Assembly: GCF_029227915.1 (NCBI RefSeq)
Contig: NC_079889.1
Location: 4,588,001-4,652,000, forward strand
Reading direction: 5' to 3'
DNA length: 64,000 bases
DNA from: Hydractinia symbiolongicarpus
Lineage: Eukaryota; Cnidaria; Hydrozoa; Anthoathecata; Hydractiniidae
Shown piece after piece: positions 11,970 to 29,157 of the stretch; within the stretch, counting starts at the first letter, position 1; each line of letters starts with the position of its first letter. A program made the translations under genes and the position numbers. The notes beneath the pieces are model-generated. The model had not been told where the DNA came from, searched no databases, and saw nothing but the letters and a program-made list of their open reading frames with translations.

Positions 11970-12181
11970 CATGGCCAGCCTTACAATATTGCAGTCTATT
12001 ATTTCTAGGAAGAGGCATGGCTTGATGGGGAGTCCTGGAGTATTTAATGCTTATTTTGTATTACAAAGACCCAATTAGCATTCACACTCTACCAGATAAG
12101 TCCCTACAATATCCAGCTTCTCTCACATGGCTTGGGTTAACTCAGGGCTACGGTCTCCTGCACAAAGTACAAGAGTTATAG
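11970..12181 (-). mobile_element. tRNA-derived SINE, copy 3 (truncated, diverged)
   Basis: Matches the body of the SINE at 11022-11364 on the opposite strand (the GGACTCCCCATCAAGCCATG-like block, TCTCACATGGCTTGGGTTAA, and CTCCTGCACAAAGTAC). It ends at the GTTATAGT part of the tRNA head, and the A box is missing. The B-box region is deleted or diverged. Confidence 0.7.
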
Positions 12182-12730
12182 TCAATTCACAAATATAACC
12201 TGTCAATTTTTTCAGGATTGACAGTTCCATGTGGCCATCATTCTTTTTTTCCTTCTCTAACAAAGTCTCACTACTGTACAACGTAACACTTCTTGCACAG
12301 GTCTCATACAATCTGCCTTTACCTACAATTACATAAACAATCAACCAACTTCCAATCTCTTGCTATCATCCTTTTCTTTTATCGCTCACACAATCGCAAA
12401 GTGACCTATGAATTAGTGTCTGATTTTGTGCAATAAATAAATGCTAGAAAGTGACAATTAACTATAAATGGGGCTTTCATGTTTGTCTAATAATTTCATT
12501 GTTTCATTGGGCATGTTCATGCTTAAAATTAGCAGGTGAGCATTAATATGAAGTGTTATTCTTTGTTACTGGGTAAAATTGTTTATCTCAACTTATAGTA
12601 ATCTCCTTTCCACACTTTAATTCTGTTTTCATTATTTTTATAGAAGGAATAAAAATCAAATTAAATGTTGATAATTAAAAGAAGGAGCAGCACAGAGGAA
12701 ATCTGAGTGTTTTACAATCGTGTAAAAATA

Positions 12731-19156
<6,426 letters not shown>

Positions 19157-19479
19157 TACACGAGTATTATTCGTGACGTTGTAACAAGACTCGCCATAAT
19201 AATGACAGAAGATCATGTTTTTTTTAATGGTCGAAATAATTTGGCCGTTGTCTAGCAACAACCAATAGAAATACATTACAGTAACAATGAATTCGCTCAG
19301 CTAATTTTTCATAAGTATTTTTTTCTGTTTTTTTTAATTTTATATTTTTATTTCTTTAAAGTAAAAAAATGAAACCTGTGTCCCTTCGTTGTGCATACGC
19401 GTTTAGTTTGTGTTTCGATTGCCGTAAGATTTACCGTCAATGTGTCCCTGAATGCTTTATACCTTACGTTGATTAATTT

Positions 19480-19815
19480 TTGTAAATTTCGCGAAGATTA
19501 TTTGTTTGCACAAAAATTTTCGGAAAGGTCAATTCGCAAGAATTAAATTTCGCAAAACCAAATATGACTTATTTGCTAAAATTTAAAAAAATAAATTTGT
19601 CGCTTAATTTCGATCTCAATTAAGAAATAAATTGAAATTGCGAAATAATGGGAAATTCGCGAAAATAATTCGTCGCAAAAAATCTTAAAATGCGTTATTC
19701 GCAAAAAGTAATATTTGGGAAATATCTTTGCATGATGGATTCGCGAAAATATGTCTTCGCAAAAATAAGTCTTCGCCAAAATTAGTCTTTGCAGAAATAA
19801 GTCTTCTCGAAAATT
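19480..19815. repeat. TTCGC/GCGAA-rich degenerate repeat
   Basis: Repeated TTCGCGAAAAT and TCGCAAAAATAAGTCTTCG motifs, resembling the longer element at about 33940-34590. Its short open frames on both strands are artefacts of the repeat. Confidence 0.5.
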
Positions 19816-20529
19816 GGCCAACGTTAGGTGGTGACTTGCTGTACTTTTTTCATCATTTCAACTATGTGGTCTCAAAGTATTACTTTTACTATTTATATAT
19901 ATTCTATTTTGCAAATTATTTTTTTTTATGTTATTAATGTGTGCATAGGTTGAAGGATGTTTTGTAGACCATAACGTCACGAACGTGTCGCTAGATTTAA
20001 AAAATTTGTCAATAATTTTCTTATTTTTGAATCAATGTATATTGTTACAAGTTTCATGTTGTTATAACAAGAAAACATAATGGTGGACGTCCAGAGAGTT
20101 AGATTATCATAAGGATTTGTGAATACCGGTGTGTAATAAAATAGCATTGAGATAATCCTTATACTTTGTTGACGACCTGTTAAGTTTTTATGTAAGTAAA
20201 CTTTTCTGATTGGTTCAGAAATAGTAATTTCGCCTTAGCACAGAAATTCAAATTCTTTTTGTTAGGAAAATGTATGAATGTTAAACGTTATGAGAGACGT
20301 TATGTACGAGAAGTGAGAACAAACATGACTATACTCTTGAGAAGCCATTTCGAAAACAGCTATCTTCCTTGTTTGTGATTGGCTTAAATAGTTTAGTTCA
20401 CCAAGTGAAGACCGGCCTTTAAGAATCATCAAAACGTTTAGAACGTCCATTCAGTCCGACATTTTATTAGTGGTATAAAACATCGGGGGAAGTGTCAAGG
20501 TTTTCTTAGGTTATTCAAAATAATTACGT

Positions 20530-20655
20530 ACTAGTCTGACCAGTGGATAAATCCACGGGGTCGCCCGTCCTTTATTTACCGCATTTCTTGTCTCTTGGTA
20601 CTTGCGGTACCATTTTGCGCAGAGACAGGCAGAGAGACGGCTATTTCATTACGTA
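20530..20655. repeat. Dispersed repeat copy (CCCGTCC...TTTACCGCATTTC...AGACGG family)
   Basis: Shares GGATAAATCCACGGGG, GTCGCCCGTCCTTTAT, TTTACCGCATTTCTTGTCTC, a GCGGTACCATTTT block, a CAGACAG-type purine run and ACGGCTATT with related copies at 30005-30430 and 33735-33850. Confidence 0.6.
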
Positions 20656-21589
20656 GCTATTCTGTATATTCTAAGCTAGAAATTATATTGTCTAGGAATA
20701 ATTTTGTGTGGCTGAAATTTTTTTGACTTCTGGACTAATTCATTGGGGAAAATTAGTTAGATTTTTTTTTCTTCACAAATTTGTTGTTTTTTGTTTTACT
20801 AAGCAAAAATCGATTTGCATGACCTACTAAAAGTTAACAATTTCCTGTTTTTTTGCTCCGGTCCTGGAATGACGTTATAAATCCTGTACACTACCCTCCC
20901 TAGGCGTCTATATGAAAAAGCGTTAATTTCACGGTTTTGATTTTATTCACAATACGGATATTGCTGATAGAAAATAAATGGAAAAATTATCTTTTGGAAA
21001 GGCGAATTGGTCTGGTGGTGAATCCACGTATCCTGACAAATTTGGCGACGTGGCGTCGTCCGGGATCTCAAAAAAGCCAAAAAGAAGCTCCGGAAATAAG
21101 GTTGACCTCTGTACATTGTGAAAGTTCTGGACCATAATCTTAGCTTCGGTGAATTTTTTATTTTCCATATTGTGGCTTAGATCAACAATATACTTTAATG
21201 GAATTATCCCTTCCTCGCCATGTTTATATATCTTCCTAACAATAGAGATAATTTAATAGAGATAATAAGAGCGTATTGCAACAATTCTTTGTCAAAACGA
21301 GATTAAATTTACGGCATATGTAGGAAAATATACTAATTAAGGAAAAAATTACATCTGGTGGATGTTGCATGTTTCGGGTTGAAAAGTTGGTTGTGTAGAT
21401 TGATTGTGGAATACGTCTCTGCTTCCTATATCTCTGTATCGAAGTCGGATGAGAGCTTCAAGAGTGAGTATTGGATTAACCTTGTTCCCAGATTTTTTGC
21501 CTTTTTGACATCGAGGCCAGCGGCAAATAAGCGATAGCTGTTTTGACATCAGGCAACAAACTCTGTGGACTAGGATGAGTAGATAGGGA

Positions 21590-21835
21590 GAGGTTCGAGA
21601 TAGAGAGACGTTCAAGATAGGGAGAGGTTCGAGATAGAGAGACGTTCAAGATAGGGAGAGGTTCGAGATAGAGAGACGTTCAAGATAGAAAGAGGTTCGA
21701 GATACGTTTAAGACAGGGAGAGGTTCAAGATAGGAAAAAGTTAAAGATAGGGATAGTTTAGAGATTGGGATAAGTTCGCGATAAGCAGAGGTTCGAGATA
21801 GGGATAGGTTAGAGATAGAGTAAATAAAGTATTTT
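21590..21835. repeat. Tandem array, approx. 35-bp unit
   Basis: Alternating GAGATAGAGAGACGTTCAAG and ATAGGGAGAGGTTC modules, near-perfect at the start and degrading to GGTTCGAGATAGGGATAGG further right. Purely repetitive. Confidence 0.8.
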
Positions 21836-22329
21836 CAATATAAAATGTTTAAAGCTTTTATGCTTATCGAAAGAAAACATGTGCAGTTTGATAGCCGAAA
21901 ACATAGAATCACCTATCTAACCTTCTGATCACTGATTTTTCTTTTCGATGAACTTCATTTTCATTGTAAAACGGCGCTCGTCAAAGACCCTTTGTAATCG
22001 ATTTTGTAAGGCTAATATTTTTTTTTAAATATACTTGCAGCCCTCGTCTATTTTTTTTTAAAATGTCCTGAAATTTTTTAAAATATTCTGTTGGCCATCC
22101 TGAGTTTGTAACTAATAGTTATTATACCGTTGAAACCATAGCAGACACTATCAGGACGTAAAAGCGCTAATAATTGCCGTTACTCAGAGGTTTCCGCTAC
22201 ACAGAGGTTCTTACCAAATCGACTGCTTTAATAACCCTCCTCTTGGTTGTCAGTGTATAGTATTTGAAAGGTATTTTCTTTATGTGATCAATATATTAGA
22301 TTATGTTTAATTGTTGGGAACTTACGTCT

Positions 22330-22371
22330 TTATTACGCCCTCACATATTATTTTGCGCTATGTGGGCGTAA
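22330..22371. repeat. Hairpin, TTACGCCC...GGGCGTAA arms
   Basis: Inverted arms TTACGCCCTCACAT and ATGTGGGCGTAA, with a small bulge, around an AT-rich loop. It lies about 530 bp beyond the stop of the Helentron frame and could be part of its 3' end or an independent short element. Confidence 0.35.
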
Positions 22372-22902
22372 TTTACGCCCGTATTTTGCGGTAAATAACT
22401 TTATATTTGTTTGGCAACCCATTTCTGACATAATTAACAGTTTTAACACAAAAGGCACCCTATTACATAAGTGTTGGCCTAAATAACATTCAAACACGAA
22501 CGTATTATTATATAGAATCTGTTTTGAAATTTCCATAGTCAACATAAGATAATAAGATAATAATAAATATAGTCATTTTAGCGCCTCAATAAAATAATAG
22601 GTAGACCTGTAATGAAAACAAAAGACTAAAAATCCAATATTCTAAGTTAGAAAAAAAAAGGTTGGCAATTTGATCTTTTAGAGCAAATTTGCATATTTTA
22701 TACTCAAACAAGAAGCCCTACGGCTTGAAGATTTCCGCCTTAAGCAAACATGTTGGAAAGCAATTATATGCGTTGCGATCGAGGACAGTATTAATTTAAA
22801 AGTTTAAAATGCAAAAAAAATAAAGGAGGTAAAAAACACGAAGAAAAAAGTTTTTGAAGTCGTCTGTAAAGATTTTATGTTCCATAGGTTGTTTTTTTCA
22901 AA

Positions 22903-24231
22903 TCAGAGAGAGAGTTTAAGCCTGATTGCATCGTGATCACTGAAATAGACAGTTTTAACGAAGGTCTCGACATTAAAAGTATTTAAATCATTCTCACGGA
23001 TATAGACATGGTCAATAAGTGAACCTGATATATGAGTTGGCGAGGTTACGACTTGTTTATATCCAGTAAGAAAATCAAGGAAATAGTTTTTATCGCTAAA
23101 TGCATTCACATTAAAATCTCCGAGTATAATATCAACAATTTTATTTCCCAAAAAATGTTGAATAAGGTATAATGACTCATCTCTATTGAGGGAATTTTTA
23201 CGATATAGAAGCAAAATATTAATAGCGTTTTTGTGAAACGTTCTTTTTGTCATTCTAAAAAATATTGCACCAGGAATTTTTACAATATCAAACAATTCTA
23301 TAGTTTCATTATGACCAACTAAAAGACTAGAAAATTTGTCCACATTGTTGTTTGGAATTAAAGTAAAGTAATCTAGTTTTGAGTCGAAATGTGAGTTCAA
23401 TGGTATCTGAGTTTCCGTTAGGCATAATAAATCACTTTCCATGAGAACGCGGTCGGACCTAATGTCGTTTTTATGCTTGTTGTAGGATCTTGTATTAAGC
23501 AAAGTGACCATAATAGAATTTTCGCTAATTACACCAGTTTCTTTTTGTGTCAATTTTGAATGTTCTCGCATGTAATTGTATTGCTCTGTTGCTCGTGTGT
23601 CTGACTTAATGGTTGACTTAGCAAATGTACCCGTTAGGTATAAACCGTCTAAACTTGTGACTCGACTTAATGCAACATATATTTGTCCTGAGTGAAAGGC
23701 TTGTTGTTTAAATAAATCAAAACAGACAACAATTTTATCAAACGTTTTTCCTTGAACCTTGTGAACAGTACAGGCCCATGACAGCATTAATGGGAATTGC
23801 AGCCGTTTCATAGAAGGTGAAGATGAATTATGTTTGTTAAATTTGATTTCTTTCTCTACTCTATTAATTGGAACAACATTTTCTTGAATAGCATATGGAT
23901 CTGTTCTAATAGCTTTAAGTCCAGTATATATGTCTTCCATATTCAAATATATTCTTGTTACATTTCCTGAGCTATCGGTTTTCAACCGATGAACAGTAAC
24001 TATCTGCCCGTTAATGAGTTTATCAGATACATCAATATTTGACGTCAACATGACTTTTGCATGAAGTTTTAGCAGAAGGTTTCGCGCAAGTTCACCTGTT
24101 TCCATTTGAGTGCGAGAATTAAAATTTTGGACTAATTGCACGGGTATATTTTCTGGAATTTGGTCAATAAGTAAATCTTCGTGTCGCGTTTCTAATTTTA
24201 CCACTCTGATATTGTTTAATAATTCAATCAA
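22903..24231 (-). pseudogene. Helentron helicase C-terminal half fused to EEP endonuclease
   Basis: A 442-codon open segment without its own ATG start (it opens at TTG just after the TAA). Helicase part: LHAKVMLTSNID, LINGQIVTV, HKVQGKTFD and YVALSRVTSLDGLYL. From about residue 240 it becomes an endonuclease/exonuclease/phosphatase-type domain: VTLLNTRS, LTETQ (E273), ILGDFNVNAF (371-376), GSLIDHVYI and the terminal SDHDAI (431-433). These are the metal and catalytic motifs of AP-endonuclease-like nucleases. The domain identifies the element as a Helentron. The segment itself is intact. Confidence 0.88.
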
Positions 24232-24234
24232 ATG

Positions 24235-24969
24235 TTAATCACCACGCTGTCTCATAACTTCCGTTAGTTCAGCAATCTTAAAATGCTTCCAGCAATGTGA
24301 AAGATTTAACACTGCATCGTTGTATTCTGCGTAAACTGTTCTTGCTTGAATTGGTGGAAGTTGGTAAAAATCGCCACATGCTATAACAGATATTCCTGCA
24401 AATGGAATGTCATCTGCGCATCCTAATATTTCGGTTAGCCGTTGATGAATATGTAAAAGTAGCTTGTTTGAAACCATTGAGATTTCATCTATTACAATAA
24501 CGCTTAGTTCTGAAAGCTTGTTTCGCAGCATACATTTCTTTTTATCACTTAACTTAGAAATGTTTTTAGTGAAATTTCTATCCGCTGGTATACCTAAGGC
24601 TGAATGTATTGTATTTCCCTAAAATGAGAATTTTATCCTTTTCTAAGTTTCCTGCACGATAGGAAAGTGCTTTATTTAGCATGTCAGAAATTGTTGTTAT
24701 TAAATGGGACTTTCCACAACCTGCACTTCCTGTTAGAAAAATGTGAATTGGCTTAATTTTATGGTGTGCGTTACATGCTAAACCTTTTACGTAAGTTCTA
24801 ACCCAATCATTTACCACTTCAAAAATTTGCCTTTGTGTTTTATTTAATGTTCGAATCTTTTCATGGAGTTCGTCATCGGAAATTCCAGGCTCAGTAATAG
24901 ATGAAAAAGTGTTTCCAAAAACTGGGATGTTTTCGGTTTCACTTCGAATTTCGTCAGTGTCATGGTTGT
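24235..24969 (-). pseudogene. Helentron PIF1-type helicase, N-terminal half, broken
   Basis: Walker A reads GSAGCGKSHL (encoded near 24710-24740). After LILG the reading frame shifts at about 24610-24620, and the usual PTGVAA-type segment is missing, which points to a small deletion. The next segment has Walker B as VIVIDEISMVS, then ACGDFYQLPP and LTEVMRQRGD. It ends at an in-frame TAA at 24235-24237, beyond which the same frame continues. Motif order matches SF1B helicases of Helitrons. Confidence 0.85.
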
Positions 24970-27475
24970 TTATATTACTAATCTCATTAGAAACATCGTC
25001 GTTTTCTGTTCGGCGAAGGAATCAAGATTATTTACATTTGCGTGAAAATTTATCATTGCTTCTTCAACAAGTTCACCAAATGGTTCGCATATTCTTTTAT
25101 TTGTTTTTATAATTTCTAATACACCGTTTTCCAATAATTTCTCTGTGTAAGTACCCGAGTTTTCACTTAACAATTCTGCTTCCTGGCGAAAAGGATAAAA
25201 CATAAAGAGCAAATGATGTGCATATCCTTCTGGATTTTTGTCTCGACTAGGTACATGGTGTCTTAGAACACATTTTTCTTTTCGCAAGTTCAACATTTCT
25301 TTTGATGACATCAGAGGTATAGTTTTTGGATAAGGAGATTCGACTAGAATCTCAGCTATTATTTCTTCAAGGACTTCTGGTTGACTGTCATTTTCTTCTT
25401 GTGGTTTCGGTTTTATTTTCATAGAGTAGCTTGACAAGAACTCAGCATAACACATTTGTTCCAACATGGGGTATCTGCCTTTTTTAAATTCTAAATTTGG
25501 TCTATCCATGTATCTATCCAACATGTTTCGTTTAAAAATATCCGTACTCTCTGGTGGTAAACTTAAAATTTCTTCTTCGTTACGACATACCCTGTATCGC
25601 TTCTCAGGAATGTTACTATTTGCAAAAACTACAGCTGGAAATGTCTTTCGTAACCATATTTCTGGCATTATAGTAACTACTGCTTCTTGAACTGACATTT
25701 CGCGATGATTTCGATACGCATTTGCAATTGACTTCATCTGTTCAAATAATGAATCACCAGTTTCTAGTGCTTGCGATGCAGCTTTTTTCATTGCCTCTGA
25801 AGATTCATTTTCAACTTTTGACAAATAAGCACACATGTAAGAAATTCCCATGCCTTCAAACCCTCAGTAAAATAATTATTGATAAAACAAGAATCTGGAA
25901 GCCTTCGGAAGTGAATTTGAAATCCAGTATCAGGTGAGATGCTTAGTGCGTTTTCATATTCTTTATTTGTTATCGCTAAACTTTGAAGGATTTGTTCAAT
26001 TGTACCTGGTTGGTTATAATTCGGTTCGTCTGGATGAAGAATATTATTGAATCTTGGATTCAAATTTGAATCTATGTAAGTTTTTACTTTTTCTAGTATA
26101 GCCTTTCTTTCTTTTAACCGTGTTTCTCTTTCTTTCTTTGAGATGTTATCAAGTAAAGGCTCAGCAACAATTGTACGGTCTGTAAAAAACTTGCCTAAAG
26201 AGTATCGACAATTCTTGTTTTTATATTTGCGACAAGATTTAGAATGAGAATGTGTTTGATATGTCAAAACTAGTTTGTAGAGATCTGGGTTGCTGTCTTT
26301 ATTAGGAAGCTGACATTTAACTATGTTATCCACAAAGGCAATATATTCTTTTTTGTTATCGCTACGTAAGATTGGTGCATTGACAACCCATAATAAAGAG
26401 TGGATGTGTGGGCTACCTCTAACCTGAAACTCAACTCTAATCGCGTAGTAGTTTACTTTACCTAATGGTCCGTTGACAACTATGGTTTTAAAAAACTACT
26501 CAACTCTGTATTGAAAATGTCTTGCTAGAAGAACTGGTTTACTGTTAAGAATCTCTGTTCTTTGATAATAATTTAGATTTTCGATTTCTTCTTCAGATAT
26601 GTCATTACCTTTTAATTTAGTAATGATTTTAACCAGTTCATTCCATCTTAAGTCTGCACAGGACAAAGTCATAAAAAATGTTGGAAGTCCTAACTGTTTT
26701 ACCATAGCCAAAACTTCAAAGAGAAATCGTTTCCAATATGCAGGAGTTCCTTTCAACGTGTTCATAAACGTGAAAGCGTCGTCACTGGCTATAAACGATT
26801 TAACTCTTTCTTTAAAATTCGCAGACATCATTCCTGCTGTAAGACCATCCGCTTTAATTTTTTGCATAGCGATGTTTATGCGACTATTTAAATTAAGATG
26901 TTGAGTCACTGCATGAGCAAAGAATATATAGTCAGTATCAGAGGCAAACTTCTGTCTATAATTCAGTAATCTTTGGTTGAAATACTTGGTCGGGGTAATT
27001 GGTACTTGTCTTTTCGTGTGATATCCGAATTTACCTGTTGGAAATAGATAGGAGTGGGAAAGTTCTTCACAATGCTCATCAAAAATTATTGGTATGGGAA
27101 ATTTGTTCTCTCCTGGAGCAATAACAATATTTCCATCATCAATTTGGTCATGTGGTATAGTTGGAACAAAAGACGTTTCTTGGCAAGGCAAGCGATACTC
27201 GTTTAACGGGTTTTCATTCTCTTCTTCGCTATTGTCCAGGTAATCTTCATTCTTGGTTTTTACATCACCGATATTATTATTTGTTGTCGATTTTATTGCA
27301 AAATCAACGTTCATTTCATTTTCACTTTTTCCAGTTTCATGTTCAGATGTTAAATTAATCCAGGAAGGTGGTATGTTTGTGAGGTTAATTTCAATATTTG
27401 AATAAAGAGGGTTAACGAGTTTCAGATAACAAAGAACTTCCCGAATAGCATCTGGCCTTACCGATTCTAAATAAA
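24970..27475 (-). pseudogene. Helentron Rep (HUH) region, broken
   Basis: The first part (to 26496) carries the Helitron helicase-like N-terminal domain: GTPAYWKRFLFEVLAMVKQ, GLPTFFMTLSCADLRWNEL and LLARHFQYRVE. An in-frame TAG at 26496-26498 interrupts it. The frame then continues through RGSPHIHSLLW, whose H-I-H at 26400-26408 is the HUH metal-binding motif. A frameshift near 25850 separates this from YMCAYLSK, the YxxxY catalytic-tyrosine motif (codons near 25820-25840). Another shift near 24990-25010 follows. These motifs are those of the Rep nuclease that nicks and joins DNA in rolling-circle transposition. The chemistry residues survive, but no continuous protein can be made. Confidence 0.85.
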
Positions 27476-27477
27476 CG

Positions 27478-29157
27478 TTAGATTTGAAATTCAGTTTTTT
27501 TCTTTAACGCAACTTGCACTACACCATTATTATCCATTCCTCTTGGTAAGACATTGCTTATTTCATCGGCTTTTATTGGAACATTACATATTGCACCTTT
27601 TATTTTAGGACACTGACCTTTAGGCATTATTGCAATTCGTTTAAATAAAATTCTTTTAGATATAATAATTTTTTCTAATCGTCGTAATGTGCTCATTGAT
27701 TCTGGGAGATCAAACATTTGGAGATTATTAGATACAGCCTGGGAAGGAATTTTTCGTTTTGTAAGTTTTGAATGGCATGTTGCACATATGTATTCTTTGC
27801 CATCAAAACTTTGTACTCTGAAGCAAAAATGCTCTTCTGAAATGGCAGGATAATCGACGTGGCGAAAAAATTTAATTGACCGCCTATATAAAGAACGATT
27901 ACATATGACACATATAAAAAATGGCCCATTCTCAATGCATTTTTTAAATTGGTTTATTTTTTCATCAGAATCAGGCAGATTGTTAACACGCTTACGTTTT
28001 GTTGCTTTACCTTCCACTACATGGCGTTTCTTTGCAGTTTTTTGTCCCTGTTGGCCCTGCTCAGTTTCCCGATATTTTCCTACGGACTCCCTTTGCTTCG
28101 CTTGGCCCTGTTCCGTTTTTTTGTATTTACTTTTCGACTCTCTTAGCTTGGATCGACCATTTACTGTATTTTGATATTTGCCTATAGACTCTTTTATCTT
28201 AGCGTGTCCCTTTTCTGTTTTCTGATATTTGCCTATTGACTTTTTTACTTTAGCTTGACCCTGTTCTGTTTTTTGATATTTGCCTATCGACTTTTTCACC
28301 TTAGCTTGTCCCTGTTCCGTTTTCCGATATTTGCTTATCGACTCGCTCAACTTAGCTTGGCCGTGTTCCGTTTTCTGATATTTGCCTATTGAATTTTTTT
28401 GTTTCACTCGGCCTCTCTCGGATTCACGGTACTTCCTGTTTTGTTCTAGTTTTCTTTTCCTGCGAATGTTAAGCATAATGTTACCAGTTATCTGTTCAGT
28501 TGTGAGTATTTTGAAATATTGAGTTTCAAAACACATTGCTTCGCCAGGGGTGACGTATATTTCGCGTATGTAGCTTTCAACATGTTGCAATGAATCAAAT
28601 TTTAAAAGGACTGACGTACCCTGTTCTGTTATTTGTCCTAAACTAGTTCGGCTATGAGGATCAAATAAATAAATTTGCGGGTGGTCCCAAACTATAGCAA
28701 AACTAACACCGCTAATAATGCCCACCATTCCTTGCCCTTTATGGGAATCAGATGAATTATGAAAAGTGCGTAATGAAGTGCTATCGTCTGTAATAATATG
28801 AGAAACATTTTCTAAACTTTGTATTTGTATGACCTCATTTTCAAGAACGAAACTATTTGGGAGCTCACTTAAGTACTGGTTTGTGTATCCTAGGTTTGTG
28901 TACCACTTTGTTCCTTCGGAAAGGATATGATCAAGATCACCTGGATTCCAAAAAGAAATTTTTTTAAGAGCCGACCAAACGATCGCAAACAGGGAATTAC
29001 ACATACATTGTATACCAGTAAAAGTTCCAAGCCTAACATCCCCTTGATGAAAAGATCCCTGTACCGACTTTAGAATAGTGCAAGGCCCCGGATTAGTTTC
29101 AACATCACCAGAAAGTAAAAGTACCATACGGCGACAGCTTTTATATGCGAGGTTCAT
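27478..29157 (-). pseudogene. Helentron N-terminal region: 2A-like motif, tegument-type protease, repeats, DUF6570
   Basis: Opens at a genuine ATG (29157). Residues 13-25 end in SGDVETNPGP, a 2A ribosome-skipping motif, with the break expected between G24 and P25. Residues about 40-230 look like the herpesvirus large-tegument deubiquitinase/peptidase C76-like fold: candidate Q50 with C51 or C53 in GIQCMCNSL, then D166-P-H168 in YLFDPHSR, and TSVLLKFDSL. Next come about eight 17-residue basic repeats (consensus KTEQGQAKVKKSIGKYQ, encoded at about 28020-28430). A Cys-rich segment (CVICNRSL ... CATCHSKL) leads into DUF6570 (PSQAVSNNLQMFDLP, MPKGQCP, GAICNVP, NVLPRGMDNNG). The frame closes early at 27478; the DUF6570 continuation (VYLESVRPDAIREVL) follows in another frame at about 27312-27475, showing a frameshift near 27485. 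Confidence 0.85.
28020..28430 (-). repeat. 17-codon tandem repeats inside the Helentron protein
   Basis: About eight in-frame 51-bp repeats encoding basic, Gln/Lys-rich units (KTEQGQAKVKKSIGKYQ type), likely helical or coiled. The least diverged copies sit mid-array. Confidence 0.8.

Larger units (their letters stand above)
19160..22900. other. Intergenic, repeat-rich, no gene seen
   Basis: Contains a TTCGCGAAAA-rich segment at about 19480-19815, a dispersed-repeat copy at 20530-20655, a tandem array at 21590-21835, a hairpin at 22330-22371 and a block shared with 58.5 kb at 22705-22741. I find no credible exon and no clear CRK polyadenylation signal near the stop codon. Confidence 0.55.

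Noticed and set aside
24909-25937. Plus-strand open frames inside the Helentron
   Set aside because: Shadows of the minus-strand Rep/helicase coding sequence, with no similarity of their own.
28020-28430. Independent minisatellite at 28.0-28.4 kb
   Set aside because: Repeats stay in the Helentron reading frame and have the period of 17 codons, so they are protein repeats.
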